From a virus, in IMG/VR virus record IMGVR_UViG_3300012210_000006, positions 1 through 64,000 of that record: DNA of 64,000 nucleotides, one strand, 5' to 3'. Below are positions 1 to 4,724 of the stretch, piece after piece (position 1 is the first letter of the stretch; each line of letters starts with the position of its first letter). The position numbers and the translations under genes were made by a program. The notes below the pieces were generated by a model that saw only the letters and a list, made by a program, of their open reading frames with translations, did not search any database and was not told the DNA's origin.

Positions 1-80
1 AATCCGTTTTCATTTTTCACACCCTGAAGGGCGAACTTCATTTTCTTGTTGCATATTTCGCAACGCAAGAAGTTTTCCAT
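1..80 (-). CDS. small CxxC protein, cut by the window edge
   Basis: Only the first 26 codons are visible. The ATG (complement of 78-80) has a GGGAAA ribosome binding site about 7 bases upstream, and the frame stays open to the window edge. The visible protein starts MENFLRCEICNKKM, with a CxxC pair typical of a zinc ribbon. It diverges from the rightward micro-gene operon that begins near 226. The function is unknown. Confidence 0.55.
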   Translation of the reverse strand, partial: MENFLRCEICNKKMKFALQGVKNENG

Positions 81-92
81 GGTACTTTCCCT

Positions 93-125
93 TTCCTGAT
101 ATATTCTATGTTTTCTGATATATTT
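93..125. repeat. two copies of CTGATATATT, operator-like
   Basis: CTGATATATT occurs at 96-105 and again at 115-124, a 19-base period. It lies between two divergent genes, where a repressor or activator site would be expected. The regulatory role is inferred from position only. Confidence 0.35.
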
Positions 126-165
126 GTCTATTGTTTTTTATTGCGTTTTCTTTACAAAATATGGA

Positions 166-195
166 TGTCACAATCCTAAAGTTTTGCGCTATAAT
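166..195 (+). promoter_or_regulatory. promoter of the micro-gene operon with a TGTCAC box
   Basis: A perfect TATAAT lies at 190-195, about 30 bases before the first start codon of the operon. In place of a consensus -35 hexamer is TGTCACAATCCTAA (166-179), a copy of a box that recurs through the window. This suggests a promoter whose recognition depends on a protein bound at the box. Confidence 0.5.
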
Positions 196-225
196 GCCGA
201 TACAATAATTAGAAAGAGAGAAAAT

Positions 226-363
226 ATGACACAGAAAACATGGGCTGATATGACCCCCGCCGAACGCCTCGAAGCGATTCGCGCGACGACCCCCGCTGAC
301 ATGATAGACGACAGGACGGTCTCCCTCTGCGAGGCCGAACCGATGAGTGATCGTCATGTCTAG
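226..363 (+). CDS. small acidic protein, first gene of micro-gene operon
   Basis: A 45-residue protein of unknown function, starting MTQKTWADMTPAERLEAIRA. The purine-rich AGAAAGAGAG just upstream of the ATG is a plausible ribosome binding site. The MTPAERLEAIR stretch is likely helical. Its last codons overlap the ATG of the next gene, so the two are probably translationally coupled. It is GC-rich compared with the rest of the phage. Confidence 0.6.
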   Translation: MTQKTWADMTPAERLEAIRATTPADMIDDRTVSLCEAEPMSDRHV

Positions 364-574
364 GATTATCTCCTATTTGCAGGCGGTGCGCCTGGCGACT
401 AAAAACCGCCGACGGGTAAAACGGATCCTCGACGAAATTGACGCGCCTCGGAGTTTGGCCATAGCCGAGGCGCGCATGAGCGCCCGCTTCCATCTTGATT
501 TCGCAGGTGTTTGTTTGCGTGATTATTCCTCATTGGAGACCCATGAGGTGTGCCATGGAACCAGAAGACAATAA
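356..574 (+). CDS. small basic protein, unknown function
   Basis: A 72-residue protein whose ATG overlaps the end of the preceding gene (ATGTCTAG). The N-terminal half is rich in Arg and Lys (KNRRRVKRILDEID), which suggests nucleic acid binding. No family is recognised. Its stop codon is the first three bases of a 21-base tandem repeat, and its 3' end overlaps the next gene by 20 bases. Confidence 0.5.
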   Translation: MSRIISYLQAVRLATKNRRRVKRILDEIDAPRSLAIAEARMSARFHLDFAGVCLRDYSSLETHEVCHGTRRQ

Positions 575-722
575 GGGACGAGGGAAACAATCTAAGGGAC
601 GAGGGAAACAATCTAATGGACGAGGGAAACAATCTTACGTGCTCCAACAGGCGCGGCGAAAAAAAGAACATTCTTTTAAGAAATTACTTGGACAAATCGA
701 GGTTTGTGGTTATTATGAGTAA
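555..722 (+). CDS. basic repeat protein with three KGRGKQS-type units
   Basis: A 55-residue protein. The ATG at 555 is preceded by GAGGTG at good spacing. It carries three seven-residue units, KGRGKQS, KGRGKQS and NGRGKQS, encoded by the 21-base repeat at 572-634, then a basic tail (QARRKKEHSFKKLLG). Such Gly/Arg/Lys/Gln repeats usually contact RNA or DNA, which is inference here. A second frame (550-846) is also open across the repeat, but this one has the better ribosome binding site. Confidence 0.5.
   Translation: MEPEDNKGRGKQSKGRGKQSNGRGKQSYVLQQARRKKEHSFKKLLGQIEVCGYYE
572..634. repeat. 21-base tandem repeat, three copies
   Basis: The unit TAAGGGACGAGGGAAACAAT plus C occurs three times head to tail (572-592, 593-613, 614-634). 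The third copy differs by one base (TAATGG). The unit is a multiple of three, so copy-number changes keep the frame. It encodes the KGRGKQS units of the 55-residue protein. Confidence 0.9.
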
Positions 723-846
723 TACCATGATGAGATGCCAGCACTCATGGAGAGATTCCGCCGACTCTAGCTCCCACGGCGGCACTATGACACACTATTC
801 TTGTTGCTGCCTATGCGGGGCATCCCGTGAGAGAGGTGCGTCGTGA
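715..846 (+). CDS. small Cys/His zinc-binding-type protein
   Basis: A 43-residue protein whose ATG overlaps the end of the preceding gene. It contains CQHSW, an HGGTMTHY segment and a CLC motif. The pattern C-x-H-x-W, H-x(3)-MTHY, C-x-x-C is shared with the leftward gene at 1851-2045, so the two are homologs. In the leftward copy the protein continues for about 20 residues; here that part is in the next ORF, in the -1 frame. Zinc binding is inferred from the Cys/His spacing. Confidence 0.5.
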   Translation: MSNTMMRCQHSWRDSADSSSHGGTMTHYSCCCLCGASRERGAS

Positions 847-923
847 TCGCGATCCACCAAAGCGATGGCCCGATAGGGACTCTCGTATACGAGCATATCA
901 GACCTGTTGGCAAGGGGGCATAA
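843..923 (+). CDS. tiny ORF resembling the C-terminus of the zinc-protein homolog
   Basis: A 26-codon frame starting at a GTG that overlaps the preceding stop (GTGA). Its DGPIGTLVY segment resembles GGPDTIGTVIA in the C-terminal part of the leftward homolog (1851-2045). It may be translated by reinitiation, or be the second half of a gene split by a frameshift or read by -1 shifting. Confidence 0.35.
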   Translation: MIAIHQSDGPIGTLVYEHIRPVGKGA

Positions 924-924
924 A

Positions 925-1011
925 ATGAAGGAATTGAGTGCCGAGTCCATCCGTGGCGGAAGGACAGAAGGCAATTATGGAACAATAATCACCTATGAGC
1001 AACGTGCATAG
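925..1011 (+). CDS. tiny protein, last gene of micro-gene operon
   Basis: A 28-residue frame with a clear GGGGG ribosome binding site 7 bases before the ATG. No family is recognised. Its 3' end overlaps the end of the convergent leftward gene by 19 bases. Confidence 0.4.
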   Translation: MKELSAESIRGGRTEGNYGTIITYEQRA

Positions 1012-1424
1012 AGGTCGAAGAACAGGCTAGCCATCTGCTCCCGGCGTGCGGCGTTGATCGGACCCAACTGCTCCCGGTGTGCGGCATCGATCGTATCCCG
1101 CTGCTCCTGGTATGCGGCGTCGAGCGTAGCTAGTTGCTCCTGGTATGCGGCGTCGAGCGTAGCTAGTTGCTCCCGGCGTGCGGCGTCGATCGGATTCATC
1201 TGCTCCCGGTATGCGGCATCGATCGTATCCCGCTTCTCCTGGTATGCGGCGCACCCGCTTGCGCTCAAGAGATGGGCAGCCGCCCACGAAAACGAAAAAT
1301 CCCTTGCGTGTCCGACGCATACGTCGCGCGTGAGTGCGACTGAGTCGCCGAAATAGGCCCTGAATCTGAGAAGTTCGGTTTCGCACGCACCGAGTCGCTT
1401 GAGTTGTTTGAGGGTTATGTGCAT
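993..1424 (-). CDS. phage protein with 11-residue (hendecad) repeats
   Basis: A 143-residue protein. The start is set by AAAGGAG seven bases before the ATG at 1424. Residues 1-60 form a conserved-looking domain (MHITLKQLKRLGACE, then FGDSVALT and WAAAHLLSA). From about residue 60 there are seven consecutive 11-residue units of the type DAAYQEQLATL, DAAHREQLGPI, NAARREQMASL. Hendecad repeats form long helices or right-handed coiled coils. Proteins with this N-terminal domain followed by AAY-type repeats are familiar in phages, but I know of no assigned function. It ends a leftward operon of small genes. Confidence 0.75.
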   Translation of the reverse strand: MHITLKQLKRLGACETELLRFRAYFGDSVALTRDVCVGHARDFSFSWAAAHLLSASGCAAYQEKRDTIDAAYREQMNPIDAARREQLATLDAAYQEQLATLDAAYQEQRDTIDAAHREQLGPINAARREQMASLFFDLYARCS

Positions 1425-1535
1425 GATTTTACTCCTTTTTGCGGCTTCGATGCCGATGCGGATTTGTCTGTTCGGCAAGATTTCGACAGCGGACGTTTCG
1501 TCTTCACCTATAAGGAGGAGTGACGCTCCTATCAT
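1425..1535 (-). other. CsrA-like coding segment fused in frame to the hendecad protein
   Basis: The frame of the hendecad protein stays open upstream to an ATG at 1535, which overlaps the stop of the preceding gene (ATGA) and has GGGAA upstream. This adds 37 residues including AVEILPNRQIRIGIEAAKRS. That resembles the core of CsrA (NQVRIGINAPKEV in the family), an RNA-binding translational repressor. There is no stop before the internal start at 1424, so a 180-residue fused form could exist. The resemblance is short and was judged by eye. Confidence 0.3.
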
Positions 1536-1648
1536 CGTATTCCCATGTCGCGCCGACACGCGGCACAGAGAGTACGTGCAGGCGTCGTCATTTTTTCGCA
1601 CCCCATGCATTGAACGGAGCGCCTCTTCTTATATTCTTTTCTGGACAC
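1532..1648 (-). CDS. 38-residue double-CxxC zinc ribbon protein
   Basis: A short frame from a GTG at 1648, with a basic N-terminus (MSRKEYKKRRS) and two Cys pairs, QCMGC and LCAAC, 16 residues apart. This is the layout of a minimal treble-clef or zinc ribbon. GGAG lies upstream at rather long spacing. The stop overlaps the next ATG (ATGA), consistent with coupled translation. Confidence 0.45.
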   Translation of the reverse strand: MSRKEYKKRRSVQCMGCEKMTTPARTLCAACRRDMGIR

Positions 1649-1653
1649 GTTTT

Positions 1654-1854
1654 CTACGCGCTCCGTGCCTGGGATGGGATGGCGTATCCCTTGTCGGGCG
1701 CAATGAGGTCGATCGTGCCGTCTGCTAGTATCGGGTATCGCTCCGTATGGAGGTAGTGGGGCATTTTTTTGCCGCTCGGAGCGTCAAAAAAAACATCCGC
1801 AGCAGACGCAGTGACGTGCCGCCCCCATACATACCTCGTGTAGATTGGACTCAT
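1654..1854 (-). CDS. hypothetical 66-residue protein
   Basis: The ATG at 1854 overlaps the stop of the upstream gene (ATGA), the usual coupling in this genome. The protein begins MSPIYTRYVWGRHVTAS and has a mixed, soluble composition with several Tyr and Pro residues. No family is recognised. Confidence 0.55.
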   Translation of the reverse strand: MSPIYTRYVWGRHVTASAADVFFDAPSGKKMPHYLHTERYPILADGTIDLIAPDKGYAIPSQARSA

Positions 1855-2045
1855 GACGCGCTACCGTACGATGTCGCGATGACCGTGCCTATCGTATCAG
1901 GCCCGCCCACCGCGACGCAGACGGTCTGCCTGCGCCGTATGCTGCACCATGCACAGACCGCGTAATGCGTCATATAGCCGTCGCTGTGGTAATTCGAATC
2001 CCCTCCATCCTGCCACAGGTGATTACACTTCGACTTGATTTTCAT
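1851..2045 (-). CDS. small Cys/His zinc-binding-type protein, paralog of 715-846
   Basis: A 64-residue protein with a strong GAGGAG ribosome binding site 6 bases before the ATG. It shows KCNHLWQD, HSDGYMTHY and CAWC, the same arrangement as the rightward protein at 715-846, followed by GGPDTIGTVIA. It is the first gene of the leftward operon. Zinc binding is inferred from Cys/His spacing; the role is unknown. Confidence 0.6.
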   Translation of the reverse strand: MKIKSKCNHLWQDGGDSNYHSDGYMTHYAVCAWCSIRRRQTVCVAVGGPDTIGTVIATSYGSAS

Positions 2046-2140
2046 AAGATCTCCTCGATGTCGCGAGTATACCATTCTATCGGCAGACTGTATCCGATTG
2101 TACACGAGGCAAGCGCAAAGAATCCTTTACGAGCAAGGTA

Positions 2141-2168
2141 TTGCCAGGATATGTGTGCGATGTATAAT
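2141..2168 (+). promoter_or_regulatory. strong sigma70-type promoter for the small RNA
   Basis: TTGCCA (2141-2146), a 16-base spacer, and a perfect TATAAT (2163-2168). No open frame with a ribosome binding site follows. The downstream 120 bases fold into a closed structure and end in a terminator, so the promoter most likely drives a non-coding RNA. Confidence 0.7.
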
Positions 2169-2173
2169 AGCAG

Positions 2174-2290
2174 TGAGCCCTTGTTCCGCAGGCCGCGTAT
2201 GCGTGGTATCAGGACTAGATCCCGATCGGATTGGACGCATGTCCCTGGGGCTCACCTTACAAATGCCTCTCTCGTACGGGAGGTTTTTAT
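2174..2290 (+). ncRNA. candidate structured small RNA with own promoter and terminator
   Basis: The predicted start is about 2175. GTGAGCCC (2173-2180) pairs perfectly with GGGCTCAC (2248-2255) and closes the molecule. Inside, CCGCG-TATG-CGTGG and ATCC-CGATC-GGAT can form hairpins, and CAGGAC can pair with GTCCCTG. A terminator follows at 2266-2290 (CCTCTC / GGGAGG then TTTTTATTTT). The length is about 115 nucleotides. It does not match tRNA, which would need an anticodon arm and T loop. Target and role are unknown; a regulatory RNA is the simplest idea. Confidence 0.55.
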
Positions 2291-2293
2291 TTT
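2266..2293 (+). terminator. rho-independent terminator of the small RNA
   Basis: A six-base stem CCTCTC / GGGAGG with a six-base loop, followed at once by TTTTTATTTT. Confidence 0.7.
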
Positions 2294-2329
2294 ACATATC
2301 CGATAAACATATATATATCCCTTAATAAT

Positions 2330-2367
2330 GAACCCTCCCGGCTTGTTTTTTCGCCTGCGGAGGGTTC
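2330..2367. other. 9-bp stem hairpin
   Basis: GAACCCTCC (2330-2338) pairs with GGAGGGTTC (2359-2367). The 20-base loop contains a T run and a possible inner GGC/GCC pairing. There is no T tail after the stem, so it does not look like a terminator. It may be part of a further leader or RNA. No gene is seen between 2291 and 2626. Confidence 0.4.
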
Positions 2368-2426
2368 GGGCAAGGATGGGTCCGAAGAGATTGTCTCATA
2401 TCGAGATTAAAAAACAAGAGATTATT

Positions 2427-2480
2427 TGTCACAGTACTGTAAAAATAGAAAAGACTCCGGACAGTATGTCACATTCCTGT
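2427..2480 (+). repeat. two TGTCAC-NN-TCCTGT-type boxes
   Basis: TGTCACAGTACTGT (2427-2440) and TGTCACATTCCTGT (2467-2480), 40 bases apart, match the box found at 166, 2924, 2962 and, inverted, at 3322, 13109 and 22532. They lie upstream of the small gene at 2627 and may be protein-binding sites. Confidence 0.5.
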
Positions 2481-2626
2481 CTCTAGGTCAACCCTCGCAA
2501 GCGTAAGGTTCTCGACTTTTCGCCGCACAGGAATTTTACACATGGGCACAAGGAACCCGCTAAAGTAGGTTAGAAACCCGGTCGATACTATAAGCACAAG
2601 CACTCTCACAGAAAGAGAGAAACGAC

Positions 2627-2743
2627 ATGAAAACGTATATCATATATATACCAAAGCAAGAAATAACCGTGCAAGCTGACAGTGAATCGTCGGCGCTCGA
2701 CTATGGGATTGCCGATCTTGATTATTGTATCGAGGAGGAATAG
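2627..2743 (+). CDS. 38-residue acidic protein
   Basis: A short frame with GAAAGAGAG before the ATG and a clear terminator 35 bases after the stop, which makes it a self-contained gene. The protein begins MKTYIIYIPKQEITVQAD and ends acidic (IADLDYCIEEE). The layout recalls the short phage proteins whose strand-helix fold is unassigned. The function is unknown. Confidence 0.55.
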   Translation: MKTYIIYIPKQEITVQADSESSALDYGIADLDYCIEEE

Positions 2744-2778
2744 GAATCTTTCTCTGCCTAAAAACTATCTCTATTTTC

Positions 2779-2810
2779 AAAAAGCCTCTCTCAATCGGGA
2801 GGCTTTTTTT
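2779..2810 (+). terminator. rho-independent terminator after the 38-residue gene
   Basis: AAAAAGCCTCTC pairs with GGGAGGCTTTTT around a short TCAATC loop and runs into seven T residues. The A run on the left arm means it could also work leftward. Confidence 0.85.
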
Positions 2811-2823
2811 GGTTGTCGTGAAA

Positions 2824-2886
2824 AAGAACGCCGTCTGGAGGAGCAGCGTTCTTAATGTAGAGACACCTTGTGAGTGTTGTTCTACA
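2824..2886. other. two adjacent hairpins with SD in a loop and a start-stop
   Basis: AAGAACGC (2824-2831) pairs with GCGTTCTT (2846-2853); the loop holds GGAGGAG, a Shine-Dalgarno sequence. Immediately after comes ATGTAG, a start codon followed by a stop. A second hairpin, TGTAGA / TCTACA with inner CAC / GTG, fills 2856-2886. This could be a translational or transcriptional control leader. No gene follows until 3509. Confidence 0.35.
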
Positions 2887-2923
2887 ATATTCAACATCAC
2901 AAACATAAGAATAGTTATTATTA

Positions 2924-2975
2924 TGTCACGATCCTGTCCTACCTGAGGATCACCTTTTGTATGTCACGCTCCTGT
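2924..2975 (+). repeat. two TGTCAC-NN-TCCTGT boxes, 38 bases apart
   Basis: TGTCACGATCCTGT (2924-2937) and TGTCACGCTCCTGT (2962-2975). They agree at 13 of 14 positions and lie in non-coding DNA, so they are conserved as DNA rather than as protein-coding sequence. Confidence 0.6.
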
Positions 2976-3034
2976 GGGAGAGTGCTGGGTGTATGTCGTT
3001 CGCGCTCTCCACTCGGAAAGTCCAATGATTTCCT

Positions 3035-3104
3035 GGGCCTGTAGTCCGTTTTCACCAGCGAGGGTGATTAGGGTATCATTATGGGGGGTCTCGCTTCCAG
3101 GCCT
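3035..3104. ncRNA. nested-helix structured element, candidate RNA
   Basis: Three nested pairings are visible: GGCCTG (3036-3041) with CAGGCC (3098-3103), AGCGAG (3057-3062) with CTCGCT (3090-3095), and TGAT (3065-3068) with ATCA (3075-3078). There is no credible open frame with a ribosome binding site. The strand cannot be set. It lacks tRNA features. Confidence 0.35.
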
Positions 3105-3133
3105 AAAGCGCGGCCCCGCTACGATTAAACGTG

Positions 3134-3170
3134 AAAAAAACACCTTCTACGATGGACATTGTAGAAGGTG
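3134..3170 (-). terminator. leftward rho-independent terminator
   Basis: A perfect ten-base stem, CACCTTCTAC / GTAGAAGGTG, with a ten-base loop. On the leftward strand it is followed by seven T residues. It therefore ends a leftward transcript coming from 3171-3500, where no leftward gene with a ribosome binding site is visible. Confidence 0.75.
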
Positions 3171-3321
3171 CTGCCCGTGCTCACTGTGGCGTATTACTCG
3201 CGCCGCCTGTGCTTGATTATGTGCGGGCACGAGTCTCTGCCCCATGTTTTAGGGGTGGGGTCATGCTGGCGTTTCAGGGCCTACCCCGCGTCGCAGGAAA
3301 ACTCGTTTATTAAATGTACTT
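3171..3321 (-). ncRNA. possible leftward non-coding transcript
   Basis: The strong leftward terminator at 3134-3170 implies transcription through this GC-rich stretch. On the leftward strand the TGTCACGTTCCTG box (3322-3334) is followed about 15 bases later by TTTAATAA, a weak -10-like sequence. I see no convincing protein. This is inference from the terminator and the box. Confidence 0.25.
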
Positions 3322-3334
3322 CAGGAACGTGACA
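3322..3334 (-). repeat. inverted TGTCAC-NN-TCCTG box
   Basis: CAGGAACGTGACA on the top strand reads TGTCACGTTCCTG on the bottom strand. It matches the other boxes. From 3335 to 3508 the DNA turns AT-rich with two further TGTCAC/GTGACA hexamers (3363 and 3483). Confidence 0.5.
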
Positions 3335-3508
3335 CACTTGACACATATGATAATATATAAATGTCACAGTTTTCGCGTAATCAGATTATTTTCGGATAGT
3401 TTGCAAGTAACAAGATTGTGACAAGAATTCTTGAGTAATCGGGAATTCTTTTTATTTCTCTTTAAATGAGATTTATATAAATGTGACACATCTCCTATAT
3501 TAAATAAT

Positions 3509-3715
3509 ATGGAAATATTAGGGTGGATCGGCGATATTTTTTCTATGATTGGCGCGTATCGCATAGCAATGGAGCAGCGTGACGGCTTTCTTTTCTTTAT
3601 ATTCTCCTGTATATTTTTGTTACCGCCATTAATTGTTTTCCACATTTGGAATCAAGTTGTTTTATGTTGTGTCTATTTGCTTTTTGATATATTAGGATAT
3701 TGTAAGTGGAAATAA
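3509..3715 (+). CDS. small two-helix membrane protein, PnuC-like fragment
   Basis: A 68-residue hydrophobic protein with two membrane segments (about residues 27-45 and 47-62). The pattern GWIGDIFSMIGAYRIA then DGFLFF resembles the first helices of PnuC-type nicotinamide riboside carriers and short phage relatives, but it is far shorter than a full transporter. There is no clear ribosome binding site at this ATG. A transport role is not supported on its own; a membrane-acting accessory protein is as likely. Confidence 0.55.
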   Translation: MEILGWIGDIFSMIGAYRIAMEQRDGFLFFIFSCIFLLPPLIVFHIWNQVVLCCVYLLFDILGYCKWK

Positions 3716-3744
3716 TCCTTAACACAAACATAATAAATCTTGTC

Positions 3745-3773
3745 TTGTAAAATAATTCCTGTTCGAATATAAT
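3745..3773 (+). promoter_or_regulatory. sigma70-type promoter for the 3890 operon
   Basis: TTGTAA (3745-3750), a 17-base spacer and a perfect TATAAT (3768-3773). It would give an untranslated leader of about 110 bases, which includes the inverted repeat TACTAT / ATAGTA near 3820-3840. No gene lies between 3716 and 3889. Confidence 0.7.
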
Positions 3774-3889
3774 TTAGGTATAAATCTGAAAAAATAAAGA
3801 AATAGAAATAGAAAATGTACTATGTATTCTCTATATAGTATATGTCGGTCGGGAAAACTCTTAGCGGCGAAATCTTTTAGGAGTGTTAT

Positions 3890-4105
3890 ATGAGCCTAGA
3901 AAATGAAGGTCGGAGAATAATTATTAAACAAAAAATGATAGAGTATATCCAGAACTCTACTGATCAAACAAGAATTATTCTTATTACTCAAAATAATAAC
4001 GGCGGGCAGCTTACGATTTCACACCATGGTTGTGACTTGATTGAGCAAGTTGGGATGCTTCAGTTAGTTTTAAAAAATGCATTAGATGGGGTACATAAAC
4101 AATGA
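3890..4105 (+). CDS. hypothetical 71-residue protein
   Basis: A soluble protein starting after AGGAG at good spacing. The N-terminal half looks helical (EGRRIIIKQKMIEYIQ), followed by a probable strand (RIILITQNN). No family is recognised. It is the first gene after the promoter at 3745, and its stop overlaps the next ATG (ATGA), so it is in an operon with the Tudor-like, LuxR-type and recombinase genes. Confidence 0.7.
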   Translation: MSLENEGRRIIIKQKMIEYIQNSTDQTRIILITQNNNGGQLTISHHGCDLIEQVGMLQLVLKNALDGVHKQ

Positions 4106-4437
4106 AATTTCACGAAGGATTGCGTGTGAAGCATAAAATTTGGGGACCAGGAATTGTTTTACAATCTGATCCTCTTCAAGTCGAATTTTATAGAGAACCT
4201 ATTATAAAAACATTTTATGGGAACACACAAGGGCAATTAATTCCCGATAGTCTTTATCAGATGGATAAGTTCAATTTATCTGATCGTGTTATGCATAATA
4301 CCTATGGTAAGGGGATAATTGTTCAAAAAGATAATACCACAGGAGATACTTTTGTATTGTTTAATAGTGTACAAGATAATGTCTTTTTTAGACAATTTAA
4401 ATTAAATGATCCTTCCTTACGGAAGGAAGAAAAATGA
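4102..4437 (+). CDS. protein with two UvrD-C/Tudor-like motifs
   Basis: A 111-residue protein with an internal duplication. Residues 6-19 (GLRVKHKIWGPGIV) and about 59-72 (SDRVMHNTYGKGII) both fit the V-x-H-x(2)-[FWY]-G-x-G-x-[IV] pattern. This pattern marks the C-terminal Tudor-like domain of PcrA/UvrD helicases and small relatives. In PcrA/UvrD that domain contacts RNA polymerase. A stand-alone double copy could act as a transcription modulator; this is inference. It is coupled by ATGA overlaps to both neighbours. Confidence 0.65.
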   Translation: MKFHEGLRVKHKIWGPGIVLQSDPLQVEFYREPIIKTFYGNTQGQLIPDSLYQMDKFNLSDRVMHNTYGKGIIVQKDNTTGDTFVLFNSVQDNVFFRQFKLNDPSLRKEEK

Positions 4438-4724
4438 ATAGAGAAGATTGGAAGGAAATAAAAACAAAATATATTAATAAAAATCGCAACCGAAATCTTT
4501 GTTTATCGTCTCAACAAATGCGAGGTTTAATTATGTTATGTGAGGGATTAAATTTCCAAGAAATTGGAAAGAGATTATTTATAGAGAAATCGACAGTTAA
4601 AAATCATTGTAATAAAATATATCGCAAACTTCATGTTCAATCAAAGACAGAAGCAGTTACTAAGGCGTTAATAAAAGGAATTATTCCTCCTAATGACGCA
4701 ATCAGGATTTTATATGATTGGTAA
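4434..4724 (+). CDS. LuxR/GerE-type HTH DNA-binding protein
   Basis: A 96-residue protein made almost wholly of a LuxR-type helix-turn-helix domain. Residues about 24-80 carry GLNFQEIGKRLFIEKSTVK and NHCNKIYRKLHV, the characteristic recognition helix and following helix of the GerE family. There is no receiver or ligand-binding domain, so it would act as a constitutive small regulator. It overlaps the recombinase gene and may control it or the early genes. Confidence 0.85.
   Translation: MNREDWKEIKTKYINKNRNRNLCLSSQQMRGLIMLCEGLNFQEIGKRLFIEKSTVKNHCNKIYRKLHVQSKTEAVTKALIKGIIPPNDAIRILYDW

Noticed and set aside
550-846. 98-codon frame across the 21-base repeat
   Set aside because: The 555-722 frame has a better ribosome binding site and overlaps its neighbours in the usual way. 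Only the 3' part (715-846) of the longer frame shows a conserved pattern.
166-2975. TGTCAC boxes as sigma54 promoters
   Set aside because: Sigma54 sites need TGGCAC with TTGC at fixed spacing. The second half here is TCCTG and the GG is absent.
2173-3104. tRNA genes in the structured region
   Set aside because: The stems lack a TTC loop, anticodon arm and 3' acceptor arrangement. No tRNA was recognised anywhere in the window by eye.
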